DNA from: an uncultured Alistipes sp.
GTDB taxonomy: Bacteria > Bacteroidota > Bacteroidia > Bacteroidales > Rikenellaceae
DNA: 12,772 bases
Assembly: GCA_900769445.1 (NCBI GenBank)
Contig: CAAGGR010000064.1
Span: 1 to 12,772, forward strand
Direction of reading: 5' to 3'
Of this stretch, positions 7,165-12,772 are shown one piece after another. Numbering within the stretch: position 1 is the first letter of the stretch; the number at the start of each line of letters is the position of its first letter. The notes beneath the pieces are model-generated. The model was not told the DNA's origin. It saw nothing but the letters and a program-made list of their open reading frames with translations, and did no database searches. A program made the translations under genes and the position numbers.

Positions 7165-9222
7165 ATGAAAAACGGTAAAATTGGGGTAACAACAGAGAAT
7201 ATCTTCCCCGTAATCAAGAAATTCCTCTATTCGGATCACGAGATCTTCCTTCGCGAGCTTGTCTCAAACGCTGTCGATGCAACGCAGAAGTTGAAGACCC
7301 TCTCGGCTAAGGGCGAGTACAATGGCGAGCTTGGCGACCTAACTATTCATATCAACGTTGACGAGGCGGCTAAGACCTTAACTATCACAGACAGAGGTAT
7401 CGGTATGACAATGGAGGAGGTAGACCGCTACATCAACCAGATTGCCTTCTCGGGTGCCGAGGAGTTTATGGCTAAGTACAAGGACCAGGCTATCATCGGA
7501 CACTTTGGTCTTGGCTTCTACTCATCATTTATGGTGGCAGACAAGGTGGAGATATTCTCACAGTCGCATAAGAGCGACGCCAAGAGCGTACACTGGAGCT
7601 GCAACGGCTCGCCAGAGTTCGAGATGGAGGAGCTTGAGGAGAAACTTGAGCGCGGAACACGCATCGTACTTCACATCTCGGAGGAGTGCGCCGAGTACAC
7701 CAAGCGCGACGAGATTAGCACCCTACTACGCAAATATTGTCATTTCTTACCTATCCCTATCGCCTTTGGCAAGAAGACAAAATGGGAGGATGGCAAGTAT
7801 GTAGAGACCGCCGAGGACAACATCATCAACAACACCACTCCACTATGGACACGCATGCCATCGGAGATTACCGAGGAGGAGTACAAGGCCTTCTACGCAG
7901 AGCTATATCCTACCAGCGAGGAGCCTCTGTTCTACATCCACCTCAACATCGACTATCCGTTCAACTTGACAGGTATTCTATACTTCCCTAAGATTCACTC
8001 TAACTTCGATATTCAGCGCAACCGCATACAACTATACTCTAACCAAGTATTTGTTACTGACGAGGTTAACGGTATCGTACCAGAGTATCTAACACTCCTA
8101 CATGGTGTTATTGACTCACCAGATATTCCATTGAACGTATCGCGAAGCTACCTACAGAGCGACTCTAACGTTAAGAAGATTTCGAGCTACATCACACGCA
8201 AGGTTGCAGACCGTCTTCAGGAGCTATTCAACACCATGCGCCCAGATTATGAGGCTAAGTGGGATGACCTCAAGGTCTTTATCCAGTATGGCATCCTTAC
8301 CGACGAGAAGTTTGCCGAGAAGGCAGCGTCGTTTATGCTTTGGAAGAGCATCGAGGGCAAGTATTACACCTCGGAGGAGTATATAAATATGGTCAAGGAC
8401 AACCAGACCGACAAGGATGGCTTTACCATCATGCTCTATGTTGACGATGCCGTAGCCAAGAACTCATTTGTGGAGGCTGCAAAGGCTAAGGGTTACGATG
8501 TTTTGGAGATGAACGGACAGCTCGACAGCCACTATATCCAGTACTTCGAATCGAAGAACGAGAAGGTGCGCTTTGTGCGCGTGGATAGTGATATCATCGA
8601 CAATATCATCCGCAAGGAGGAGCGCAACGCAATGTCGCTATCATCTGAGCAGCAGCAGATTATGCGCCCAGTATTCGAGAGCCAGATGCCTGCAGATGAG
8701 AAGATACACTACCACGTATCATTCGAGGCTATGTCAGCTACAGACGCACCTGTGGTTATCACACAGAATGAGTTTATGCGCCGCATGAAGGAGATGGCAA
8801 GCACCAGCGGTGGCGATATGAGCCGCTTCTACGCCCAGATGCCAGACAACTTCACAATCACAGTGAATGGCAACCACCCTATCGTGCTTGATATCCTCGG
8901 CGAGGTGGAGCGCGAGTATGGCGATAAGCTACGCACTATAGGCAAGAAGATTACCGCTGCAGAGCAAGAGGAGAGCCGCTTCGAGGAGACAATCAAAAAT
9001 AAGAGTGCCGAGGAGCTCAGTCAGGAGGAGAAGGATATGCGCGAGCAGCTATCTAAGCGCGTTGTGGAGCTACGCACAGAGCGCGATACCCGTCTTGAGG
9101 AGATTGGCAAGGAGAATCGCAAGGTACGTCAAATCATCGACCTTGCACTACTCTCAAACGGCATGCTTAAGGGTAAGAACCTCACCGACTTTATCCAGCG
9201 TAGCATCTCGCTGATTGAGTAA
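7165..9222 (+). CDS. htpG: Chaperone HtpG (bacterial Hsp90)
   Basis: This is the cytosolic ATP-dependent homodimeric Hsp90 chaperone. It has 685 residues, against roughly 620-630 in the enterobacterial protein. The GHKL ATPase domain shows the N-box ELVSNAVDA (31-39, with the catalytic Glu and Mg-binding Asn), DRGIGM (76-81), and the lid-hinge motif GHFGLGFYSS (112-121). The middle domain has FNLTGILYFP and NVSRSYLQSDSNVKKIS, which carries the gamma-phosphate-sensing Arg region. The C-terminal dimerisation part includes an acidic and basic, probably coiled-coil stretch (about 600-665) that accounts for the extra length. The ATG at 7165 starts MKNGKIGVTTENIFPVI, as expected. It is the only plus-strand gene in the window and has an unusual promoter region. 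Confidence 0.97.
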   Translation: MKNGKIGVTTENIFPVIKKFLYSDHEIFLRELVSNAVDATQKLKTLSAKGEYNGELGDLTIHINVDEAAKTLTITDRGIGMTMEEVDRYINQIAFSGAEEFMAKYKDQAIIGHFGLGFYSSFMVADKVEIFSQSHKSDAKSVHWSCNGSPEFEMEELEEKLERGTRIVLHISEECAEYTKRDEISTLLRKYCHFLPIPIAFGKKTKWEDGKYVETAEDNIINNTTPLWTRMPSEITEEEYKAFYAELYPTSEEPLFYIHLNIDYPFNLTGILYFPKIHSNFDIQRNRIQLYSNQVFVTDEVNGIVPEYLTLLHGVIDSPDIPLNVSRSYLQSDSNVKKISSYITRKVADRLQELFNTMRPDYEAKWDDLKVFIQYGILTDEKFAEKAASFMLWKSIEGKYYTSEEYINMVKDNQTDKDGFTIMLYVDDAVAKNSFVEAAKAKGYDVLEMNGQLDSHYIQYFESKNEKVRFVRVDSDIIDNIIRKEERNAMSLSSEQQQIMRPVFESQMPADEKIHYHVSFEAMSATDAPVVITQNEFMRRMKEMASTSGGDMSRFYAQMPDNFTITVNGNHPIVLDILGEVEREYGDKLRTIGKKITAAEQEESRFEETIKNKSAEELSQEEKDMREQLSKRVVELRTERDTRLEEIGKENRKVRQIIDLALLSNGMLKGKNLTDFIQRSISLIE

Positions 9223-9260
9223 TAAGTTAAACGGCGTGTGCTTCGCGCAAGATTTAATTT

Positions 9261-9370
9261 AAGACGACAGGGACAACAGAGACAACAGAGACAGCAGAGA
9301 AATTTATTATCATTCTGATGATACTCTGTTTCGCTGTGGTCTCTTTCGTCTCTGTGGTCTCTGTGGTCTC
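9261..9370. repeat. Module B copy 2: inverted arms of 9-bp GAGAC units
   Basis: The left arm (9262-9300) is built of GGACAACA/GAGACAACA/GAGACAGCA units. The right arm (about 9334-9370) is built of GTCTCTGTG and GTCTCTTTC units. The loop holds GATACTCTGTTTC (9319-9331), matching copies 1 and 3. It lies in the convergent gap between htpG and the transporter gene, 38 bp after the htpG stop, where it might help end transcription from either side. It is followed by an A-run (9371-9377) where copy 1 has module A. Confidence 0.85.
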
Positions 9371-9397
9371 AAAAAAACCTTACTAAGCGCGAGACCC

Positions 9398-9525
9398 AAA
9401 TTTCTTGCGAGAAGGGGTCAGATTTGGCTCTGACACGAAAAATGGCGGATGGGACATACTAAGTGTATTTCCCATTCGCCAGTTTGACTGAAGAGTCGAA
9501 GATGACCCCTTATCACAAGAAATTT
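9398..9525. repeat. Module E copy 1: 128-bp nested palindrome
   Basis: The outer arms are AAATTTCTTG / CAAGAAATTT and AAGGGGTCA / TGACCCCTT. The inner stem has GGCGGATGGGA / TCCCATTCGCC (one G-T pair) and tip TACT-AAGT-GTA (9457-9467). It is almost identical to the copy at 11521-11647. It starts 6 bp beyond the stop codon of the transporter gene, so the transcript of that gene would end in this hairpin. There is no protein-coding content and no transposase. Confidence 0.9.
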
Positions 9526-9531
9526 AAGGAA

Positions 9532-11238
9532 TTATAGTGCTAAAAGCATAAGCAACTGCGCCGACAACACTCTGAGGAACATAACCACTGGATATACTGT
9601 TGCGTAGGATACTGCTGGCATATCGTTACCTGATGAGGTGCTGGCGAAGCCGAGGGCTGGCGGATCAGTCATAGCACCTGCCATAAGACCCATCATGGTA
9701 TAGTAGTTTAGCTTGCACTTAAGACGTGCGATAAGTGCCACGATGACAAGTGGAAGAACGGTGATGATAACACCGTAGCCAATCCATTTGTAGCCCCCAT
9801 TCACGATGGCATCGATAAAGCCATCGCCCGCACCAATACCTACTGCTGCGAGGAACATGGCAAGACCTATCTCGCGTAGCATAAGGTTAGCGCTCATAGT
9901 AGTATAGGTAACGAGTCCGAAGTGTGGACCAAAGCGACCAAGAAGAATAGCCACGATAAGTGGACCACCTGCCAAGCCGAGCTTCACTGGCTGTGGCACA
10001 TTCATAAGTGGTAGCGAGCCGAGTAATACACCGAGTGCGATACCTATAAATACTGGGAGCAGGTTTGGATGGTCGAGCTTCTTGAGCGAGTTACCCAATA
10101 CCTTCTCTGCCTGCTGCACCGCCGCCTCAGGACCTACAACCATAACCTTATCGCCCACCTGCAACTCCATACCCTGATATGGGATAAGGTCGACACCAGC
10201 ACGATGTACGCGTGTGATGTTGATACCGTAGCGTGTACGAAGACGTAGGTCTGCAAACTTCTTACCGTTAATCTCATCACGCGTGATGAGAATACGTCGC
10301 GATACCAAAGGCGTAGACTGCATCGCTGTAGCACCCCACTGGTCGGCAGTCATCTCGACAGGCTTACCAAAGAACGCCATGATAGCCTCACTATCCTCAT
10401 CCGTACAGATAATGCGTAGGCGATCGCCAAGGGTCAACTTAGAGTTACCATCCGCCATAACAATCTCTCCTGAGGCGTGCATGATTCGCGACACCACAAA
10501 CTGACGATTGATAAGCATATGTGCGATGGCTATAGTCTTACCCTCGAGCATCTCGTTAGTAAACTCCACTGAGTAGCGATGTGGGAGGTGCGTCTCATTG
10601 CTCATAGCAGCAAGACCCTCATCCTCTTTCTTAAAGTCGATACGCAAGAAGTAGCGCATGATAATCATCGAGAAGATAATACCCACAACACCCAACGGAT
10701 ATGCCACAGCATAGCCTAAAGAGATAGAGTCTGCCAATGCTGGGTCAGCCATACCAGAGTCGGCATATGCCTGCTGCGCAGCACCCAAGCCAGGGGTATT
10801 AGTTACAGCGCCCGACAATACACCCACCATCGTAGGTAGTGGCTCGCCAGTAACGAGGTGGATGACATAGGTTGTGCAGACGCCCAAAAGGATAACCAAC
10901 GATGCCAAGCCTATAAGCTTCAGACCACCACTCTTAAGCGATGAGAAGAAACCTGGTCCCACCTGCAAGCCGATGAAGAAGACAAAGAGTATCAAGCCGA
11001 ACTCCTTTATAAAGTGAAGGGTATCGGGATGAATAGTTCCCGAAGGCAAGAAGTGTCCAAAGGCAATACCCACAAAGAGTATCCATGTCATACCCAACGA
11101 TACGCCCTTAATTTTGATACGGCTGAGTGCTATGCCTAAGGCAATAACCGCAGCAAGCACAAATACCGTATGTGCCACAGATGGGTGCGCAGGATCACCA
11201 CTACCCATCAAGACAACCTTTAACCAATCTAAACTCAT
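9532..11238 (-). CDS. YidE/YbjL/AspT-family putative transporter with two RCK_C domains
   Basis: This is an inner-membrane protein of the aspartate-alanine antiporter (AspT/YidE/YbjL) family; the substrate cannot be told from sequence. The 568 residues form the family's duplicated plan. An N-terminal membrane half (helices about 22-40, 47-65, 77-95, 105-128, 171-195) carries GAVTNTPGLGAAQQA (143-157). Two cytosolic TrkA-C/RCK_C domains follow (about 212-290 and 303-384), including RLRTRYGINITRVHR (331-345). A C-terminal half (about 393-566) carries the matching motif GAMTDPPALGFAS (521-533) and YATVYPVVMFLR. The paired SGAVTNTP and AGAMTDPP motifs fit the internal repeat. RCK_C domains usually sense small ligands, so the transport may be gated. 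The ATG at 11238 gives a complete first domain. It is convergent with htpG. Confidence 0.9.
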   Translation of the reverse strand: MSLDWLKVVLMGSGDPAHPSVAHTVFVLAAVIALGIALSRIKIKGVSLGMTWILFVGIAFGHFLPSGTIHPDTLHFIKEFGLILFVFFIGLQVGPGFFSSLKSGGLKLIGLASLVILLGVCTTYVIHLVTGEPLPTMVGVLSGAVTNTPGLGAAQQAYADSGMADPALADSISLGYAVAYPLGVVGIIFSMIIMRYFLRIDFKKEDEGLAAMSNETHLPHRYSVEFTNEMLEGKTIAIAHMLINRQFVVSRIMHASGEIVMADGNSKLTLGDRLRIICTDEDSEAIMAFFGKPVEMTADQWGATAMQSTPLVSRRILITRDEINGKKFADLRLRTRYGINITRVHRAGVDLIPYQGMELQVGDKVMVVGPEAAVQQAEKVLGNSLKKLDHPNLLPVFIGIALGVLLGSLPLMNVPQPVKLGLAGGPLIVAILLGRFGPHFGLVTYTTMSANLMLREIGLAMFLAAVGIGAGDGFIDAIVNGGYKWIGYGVIITVLPLVIVALIARLKCKLNYYTMMGLMAGAMTDPPALGFASTSSGNDMPAVSYATVYPVVMFLRVLSAQLLMLLAL

Positions 11239-11275
11239 TATTATATAAAATTTGGGTTATTCACATAGAACAGCG

Positions 11276-11283
11276 CAAAGGTA
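11276..11283 (-). promoter_or_regulatory. Putative -7 promoter element of the transporter gene
   Basis: TACCTTTG on the minus strand matches TAnnTTTG and lies 37 bp before the ATG. The place where a -33 element should be (about 11303) falls inside repeat module A and has no clear TTG at the right spacing, so the repeat may have replaced or altered the upstream element. Confidence 0.5.
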
Positions 11284-11297
11284 GGAAAAAAATTTGG

Positions 11298-11483
11298 GAA
11301 TTGGTAATTAAACAATGGTTAAAAGGCTATGCCTTTTTATAGGATTTAAGACGAAAGAGACAAAGGGACGAAGAGACGGCTGTGAAACCGAGTATCACAT
11401 TTAAGTAAAAAACTCTCTGCGTCTCATCGTCTCTGTGTCTCTGCTGTCCTCAGCTTTAGCTGTCGCTTGTTAACAAGCGAAAC
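11298..11483 (+). repeat. Composite A-B-C repeat, GAGAC-type B arms
   Basis: Module A (11298-11341) contains GGTTAAAAGGC and GCCTTTTT around a short tip. Module B (11349-11450) has arms of GAGAC-type 9-bp units and a loop with GAAACCGAGTATC, the reverse complement of the loop core in copies 1 and 2, so this copy is inverted relative to those. Module C is TCAGCTTTAGCTG followed by the perfect 18-bp palindrome TCGCTTGTTAACAAGCGA (11463-11480). The composite fills most of the gap between the transporter start and the efp stop. Confidence 0.85.
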
Positions 11484-11520
11484 AAACTACCCCAAGATAA
11501 CTCTCAGGGTAGTACTACCT
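11484..11520. repeat. Module D copy 1: CTACCC/GGGTAG hairpin
   Basis: CTACCC (11487-11492) pairs with GGGTAG (11507-11512). The next bases, GGTAGTACTACC (11508-11519), form a perfect 12-bp palindrome that shares GGTAG with the first stem, so the two folds exclude each other. The same sequence recurs at 12563-12601, both times directly before AATTTCTTGTCAGAAGG of module E. Confidence 0.8.
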
Positions 11521-11647
11521 AATTTCTTGTCAGAAGGGGTCAGATTTGGCTCTGACACGAAAACTGGCGGATGGGACATACTTGACGTATTTCCCATTCG
11601 CCAGTTTGACTGAAGAGTCGAAGATGACCCCTTATCACAAAAAATTT
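11521..11647. repeat. Module E copy 2: nested palindrome next to the efp stop
   Basis: This is near-identical to copy 1 at 9398-9525. The inner stem is AAACTGGCGGATGGGA / TCCCATTCGCCAGTTT with tip TACT-TGAC-GTA (11579-11589). By eye the two copies differ at about eight positions, four of which are the four tip bases. It starts 5 bp past the efp stop and would form the 3' hairpin of that transcript. Confidence 0.9.
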
Positions 11648-11652
11648 AAAAA

Positions 11653-12225
11653 TTACTTGATACGCTCGTAATACTCACGAGTACGAGTATCAACACGAAT
11701 CTTATCACCTGTGTTGATGAACAAAGGCACCTTAACAATTGCGCCAGTGTTTACTGTAGCGGCCTTAAGTGAGTTTGTTGATGCGGTATCGCCACGAACA
11801 CCTGGCTCGGTGTAAGTAACCTCCATATCAACGATTGGAGGAAGCTCAGCTGAAAGAACAGTCTCCTTCTCGGTGTGGAACATAACCTCAACGATCTGGC
11901 CATCAGCCATAAGGTCTGCGTTGTTGATAAGGTTCTTGTCGATGTTAATCTCCTCGAAGGTCTCTGTGTGCATGAAGTGAGCACCGAGGTCATCCTCGTA
12001 TGTAAACTGGTATGGGCGACGCTCAACACGTACCTGCTCAATCTTCTGAGATACAGAAGAGAATGTCTTATCGAGAACGTTACCATTCTCAAGATTCTTG
12101 AGCTTTGAACGAACGAAAGCAGGGCCTTTACCTGGCTTGCAGTGCTGGAAATCTACAACGATAAATGTCTTACCGTCCATCTCTACGCACATACCAATCT
12201 TAATGTCTGATGCTGTAATTGTCAT
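11653..12225 (-). CDS. efp: Elongation factor P
   Basis: EF-P binds between the ribosomal P and E sites and relieves stalling at polyproline stretches. The 190 residues match the family length. The order is an N-terminal KOW-like domain (about 1-62) followed by two OB folds (about 68-125 and 130-188). The loop tip PGKGPAF (31-37) places K33 at the position that is modified in many bacteria; whether it is modified here cannot be seen. The C-terminal signature KAATVNTGAIVKVPLFINTG (154-173) is intact. The ATG at 12225 gives the standard N terminus. It has its own promoter, and an E palindrome follows its stop. Confidence 0.98.
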   Translation of the reverse strand: MTITASDIKIGMCVEMDGKTFIVVDFQHCKPGKGPAFVRSKLKNLENGNVLDKTFSSVSQKIEQVRVERRPYQFTYEDDLGAHFMHTETFEEINIDKNLINNADLMADGQIVEVMFHTEKETVLSAELPPIVDMEVTYTEPGVRGDTASTNSLKAATVNTGAIVKVPLFINTGDKIRVDTRTREYYERIK

Positions 12226-12283
12226 AGTGATTTATTTTAGTTAATTATATGTTTCTTTTTATGTTATCATCGATATAACCTCG

Positions 12284-12313
12284 CAAAGATACAAAATAAT
12301 TTTGAACTACAAA
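12284..12313 (-). promoter_or_regulatory. Bacteroidetes-type promoter of efp
   Basis: On the minus strand TTTG (12310-12313) is followed after 18 nt by TATCTTTG (12284-12291). Both match the Bacteroidetes -33/-7 consensus. The -7 element lies 58 bp before the efp ATG. This is the best-formed promoter in the window. Confidence 0.75.
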
Positions 12314-12341
12314 AATTTTATAGCTGTAGGGGGTGGGAGAT

Positions 12342-12495
12342 GAGCAATTAGTAATTAGTAAAGATTAAAAAAGCGTTGCCTTTTTTAGGGAAGAGGCCAA
12401 AGGGGCCTAAGAGGCCTAAAGGGTAGAATAATAAAAAAATTCCTTTGACCACTTTGACCCCTTCAGCATAGCTATCGCTTGGTACAAGCGATATA
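12342..12495 (+). repeat. Composite A-B-C repeat, GGCC-type B arms
   Basis: Module A (12342-12388) has the ATTAGTAATTAGTAA stretch and the AAAAAAGCGTTGCCTTTTTT hairpin. Module B (12389-12462) has a left arm of GAGGCCAAA/GGGGCCTAA/GAGGCCTAA units, an A/T-rich loop, and a right arm of CCTTTGACC/ACTTTGACC units. Module C has CAGCATAGCTATCGC and the inverted repeat TATCGCTTG-GTA-CAAGCGATA (12473-12493). It matches the inverted composite at 4757-4875. The short stretch 12496-12519 shows nothing identifiable. Confidence 0.85.
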
Positions 12496-12519
12496 CGAAC
12501 ATCAAGTGTAGCACGACCG

Positions 12520-12562
12520 AATTTCTTGTCAGAAGGGGTCAGATTTGGCCTCGATAAATAAA
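12520..12562. repeat. Module E half copy (left arm only)
   Basis: AATTTCTTGTCAGAAGGGG (12520-12538), then TCAGATTTGG, copies the left arm of module E. The sequence then leaves the E consensus with CCTCGATAAATAAAAA and runs into module D. The right arm is absent. The same left-arm variant, with the same CCTCGATAAA exit, recurs at 12728-12772. Confidence 0.75.
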
Positions 12563-12601
12563 AAAAACTACCCCGAGATAACTCTCAGGGTAGTACTACC
12601 T
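12563..12601. repeat. Module D copy 2
   Basis: Stem CTACCC (12568-12573) / GGGTAG (12588-12593), extended by GAGA (12575-12578) / TCTC (12583-12586) with a TAAC loop. The palindrome GGTAGTACTACC follows, as in copy 1. It joins directly to module E copy 3. Confidence 0.8.
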
Positions 12602-12732
12602 AATTTCTTGTCAGAAGGCTGCAGATACAACGCTCGACGAATTTCGAGACGATGGGCTGTACTTGAGCGTACTGCCCATTGGCGAGATAATTCGTTAGCG
12701 GAAGTAGATGTCTGCCTTATCACAAGAAATTT
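12602..12732. repeat. Module E copy 3: diverged nested palindrome
   Basis: The ends are those of the other E copies (AATTTCTTGTCAGAAGG ... CCTTATCACAAGAAATTT), but the interior is different and still pairs: ACGAATT / AATTCGT and GATGGGC / GCCCATT, with tip TACT-TGAGC-GTA (12660-12671). The fold is kept although most stem sequence has changed on both sides. Confidence 0.8.
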
Positions 12733-12772
12733 CTTGCCAGAAGGGGGCAGATTTGGCCTCGATAAAGAAAAA
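12728..12772. repeat. Module E copy 4, cut by the window edge
   Basis: A further left arm, AATTTCTTGCCAGAAGG onward, begins inside the end of copy 3; the shared junction is the 14-bp palindrome CAAGAAATTTCTTG (12723-12736). It then follows the CCTCGATAAA variant seen at 12520-12562. The array appears to continue past the right edge. Confidence 0.7.

Noticed and set aside
9231..9256. Small GC-rich hairpin GCGTGTGCTTCGCGC after htpG as a terminator
   Set aside because: Pairing is short and imperfect and the T-run after it is interrupted; module B or E further on is a likelier end point.

Overview
This window looks like chromosomal DNA of a Bacteroidales bacterium. The order is inferred from a single-polypeptide SecD-SecF fusion, several promoters of the Bacteroidetes TAnnTTTG (-7) type, no Shine-Dalgarno-like purine tracts at most starts, and a secreted GH29 fucosidase typical of gut glycan users. 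Genus cannot be fixed from the sequence alone; Rikenellaceae/Alistipes-like or Prevotellaceae-like genomes are both plausible. No phage, integrase, transposase, CRISPR, rRNA or tRNA gene is visible.

Layout, left to right: a repeat and terminator (1-214); secDF (215-3112, minus); a short spacer in which the fucosidase terminator overlaps the secDF promoter (3113-3325); a GH29 alpha-L-fucosidase with a signal peptide (3326-4732, minus); a 433-bp repeat-filled gap; lepA (5166-6956, minus); a divergent control region (6957-7164); htpG (7165-9222, plus); a 309-bp repeat-filled convergent gap; a YidE/YbjL/AspT-type ten-helix transporter with two RCK_C domains (9532-11238, minus); a 414-bp repeat-filled gap; efp (11653-12225, minus); and 547 bp of repeats running off the right edge.

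The genes are mostly housekeeping: LepA and EF-P act on the ribosome, SecDF drives late protein export, HtpG is the Hsp90 chaperone, and the fucosidase is an exported glycan hydrolase. Each gene seems to have its own promoter and 3' structure; no tight operon is visible.

The unusual content is in the gaps, which are almost wholly built from short modular palindromic repeats. I distinguish five modules. A is an A/T-rich stretch with an AAAAGGC/GCCTTTT hairpin. B has inverted arms made of 9-bp tandem units, of either GAGACARCA or GRGGCCWAA type. C is a short variable palindrome after TCAGCnTAGCT. D is a CTACCC/GGGTAG hairpin. E/F are about 120-130-bp nested palindromes. A-B-C and D-E recur in fixed order. 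E/F elements begin within about 1-10 bp of the stop codons of lepA, the transporter and efp, always in the same orientation relative to the gene. All five complete E/F copies end in an apex TACT-(4 or 5 nt)-GTA, and the nucleotides at the tip are hypervariable between copies that are otherwise nearly identical. This dispersed palindrome system, with its variable tip, is the best candidate here for something undescribed. A second candidate is a sigma-54-like promoter set among TGACA/TGTCA boxes ahead of htpG.
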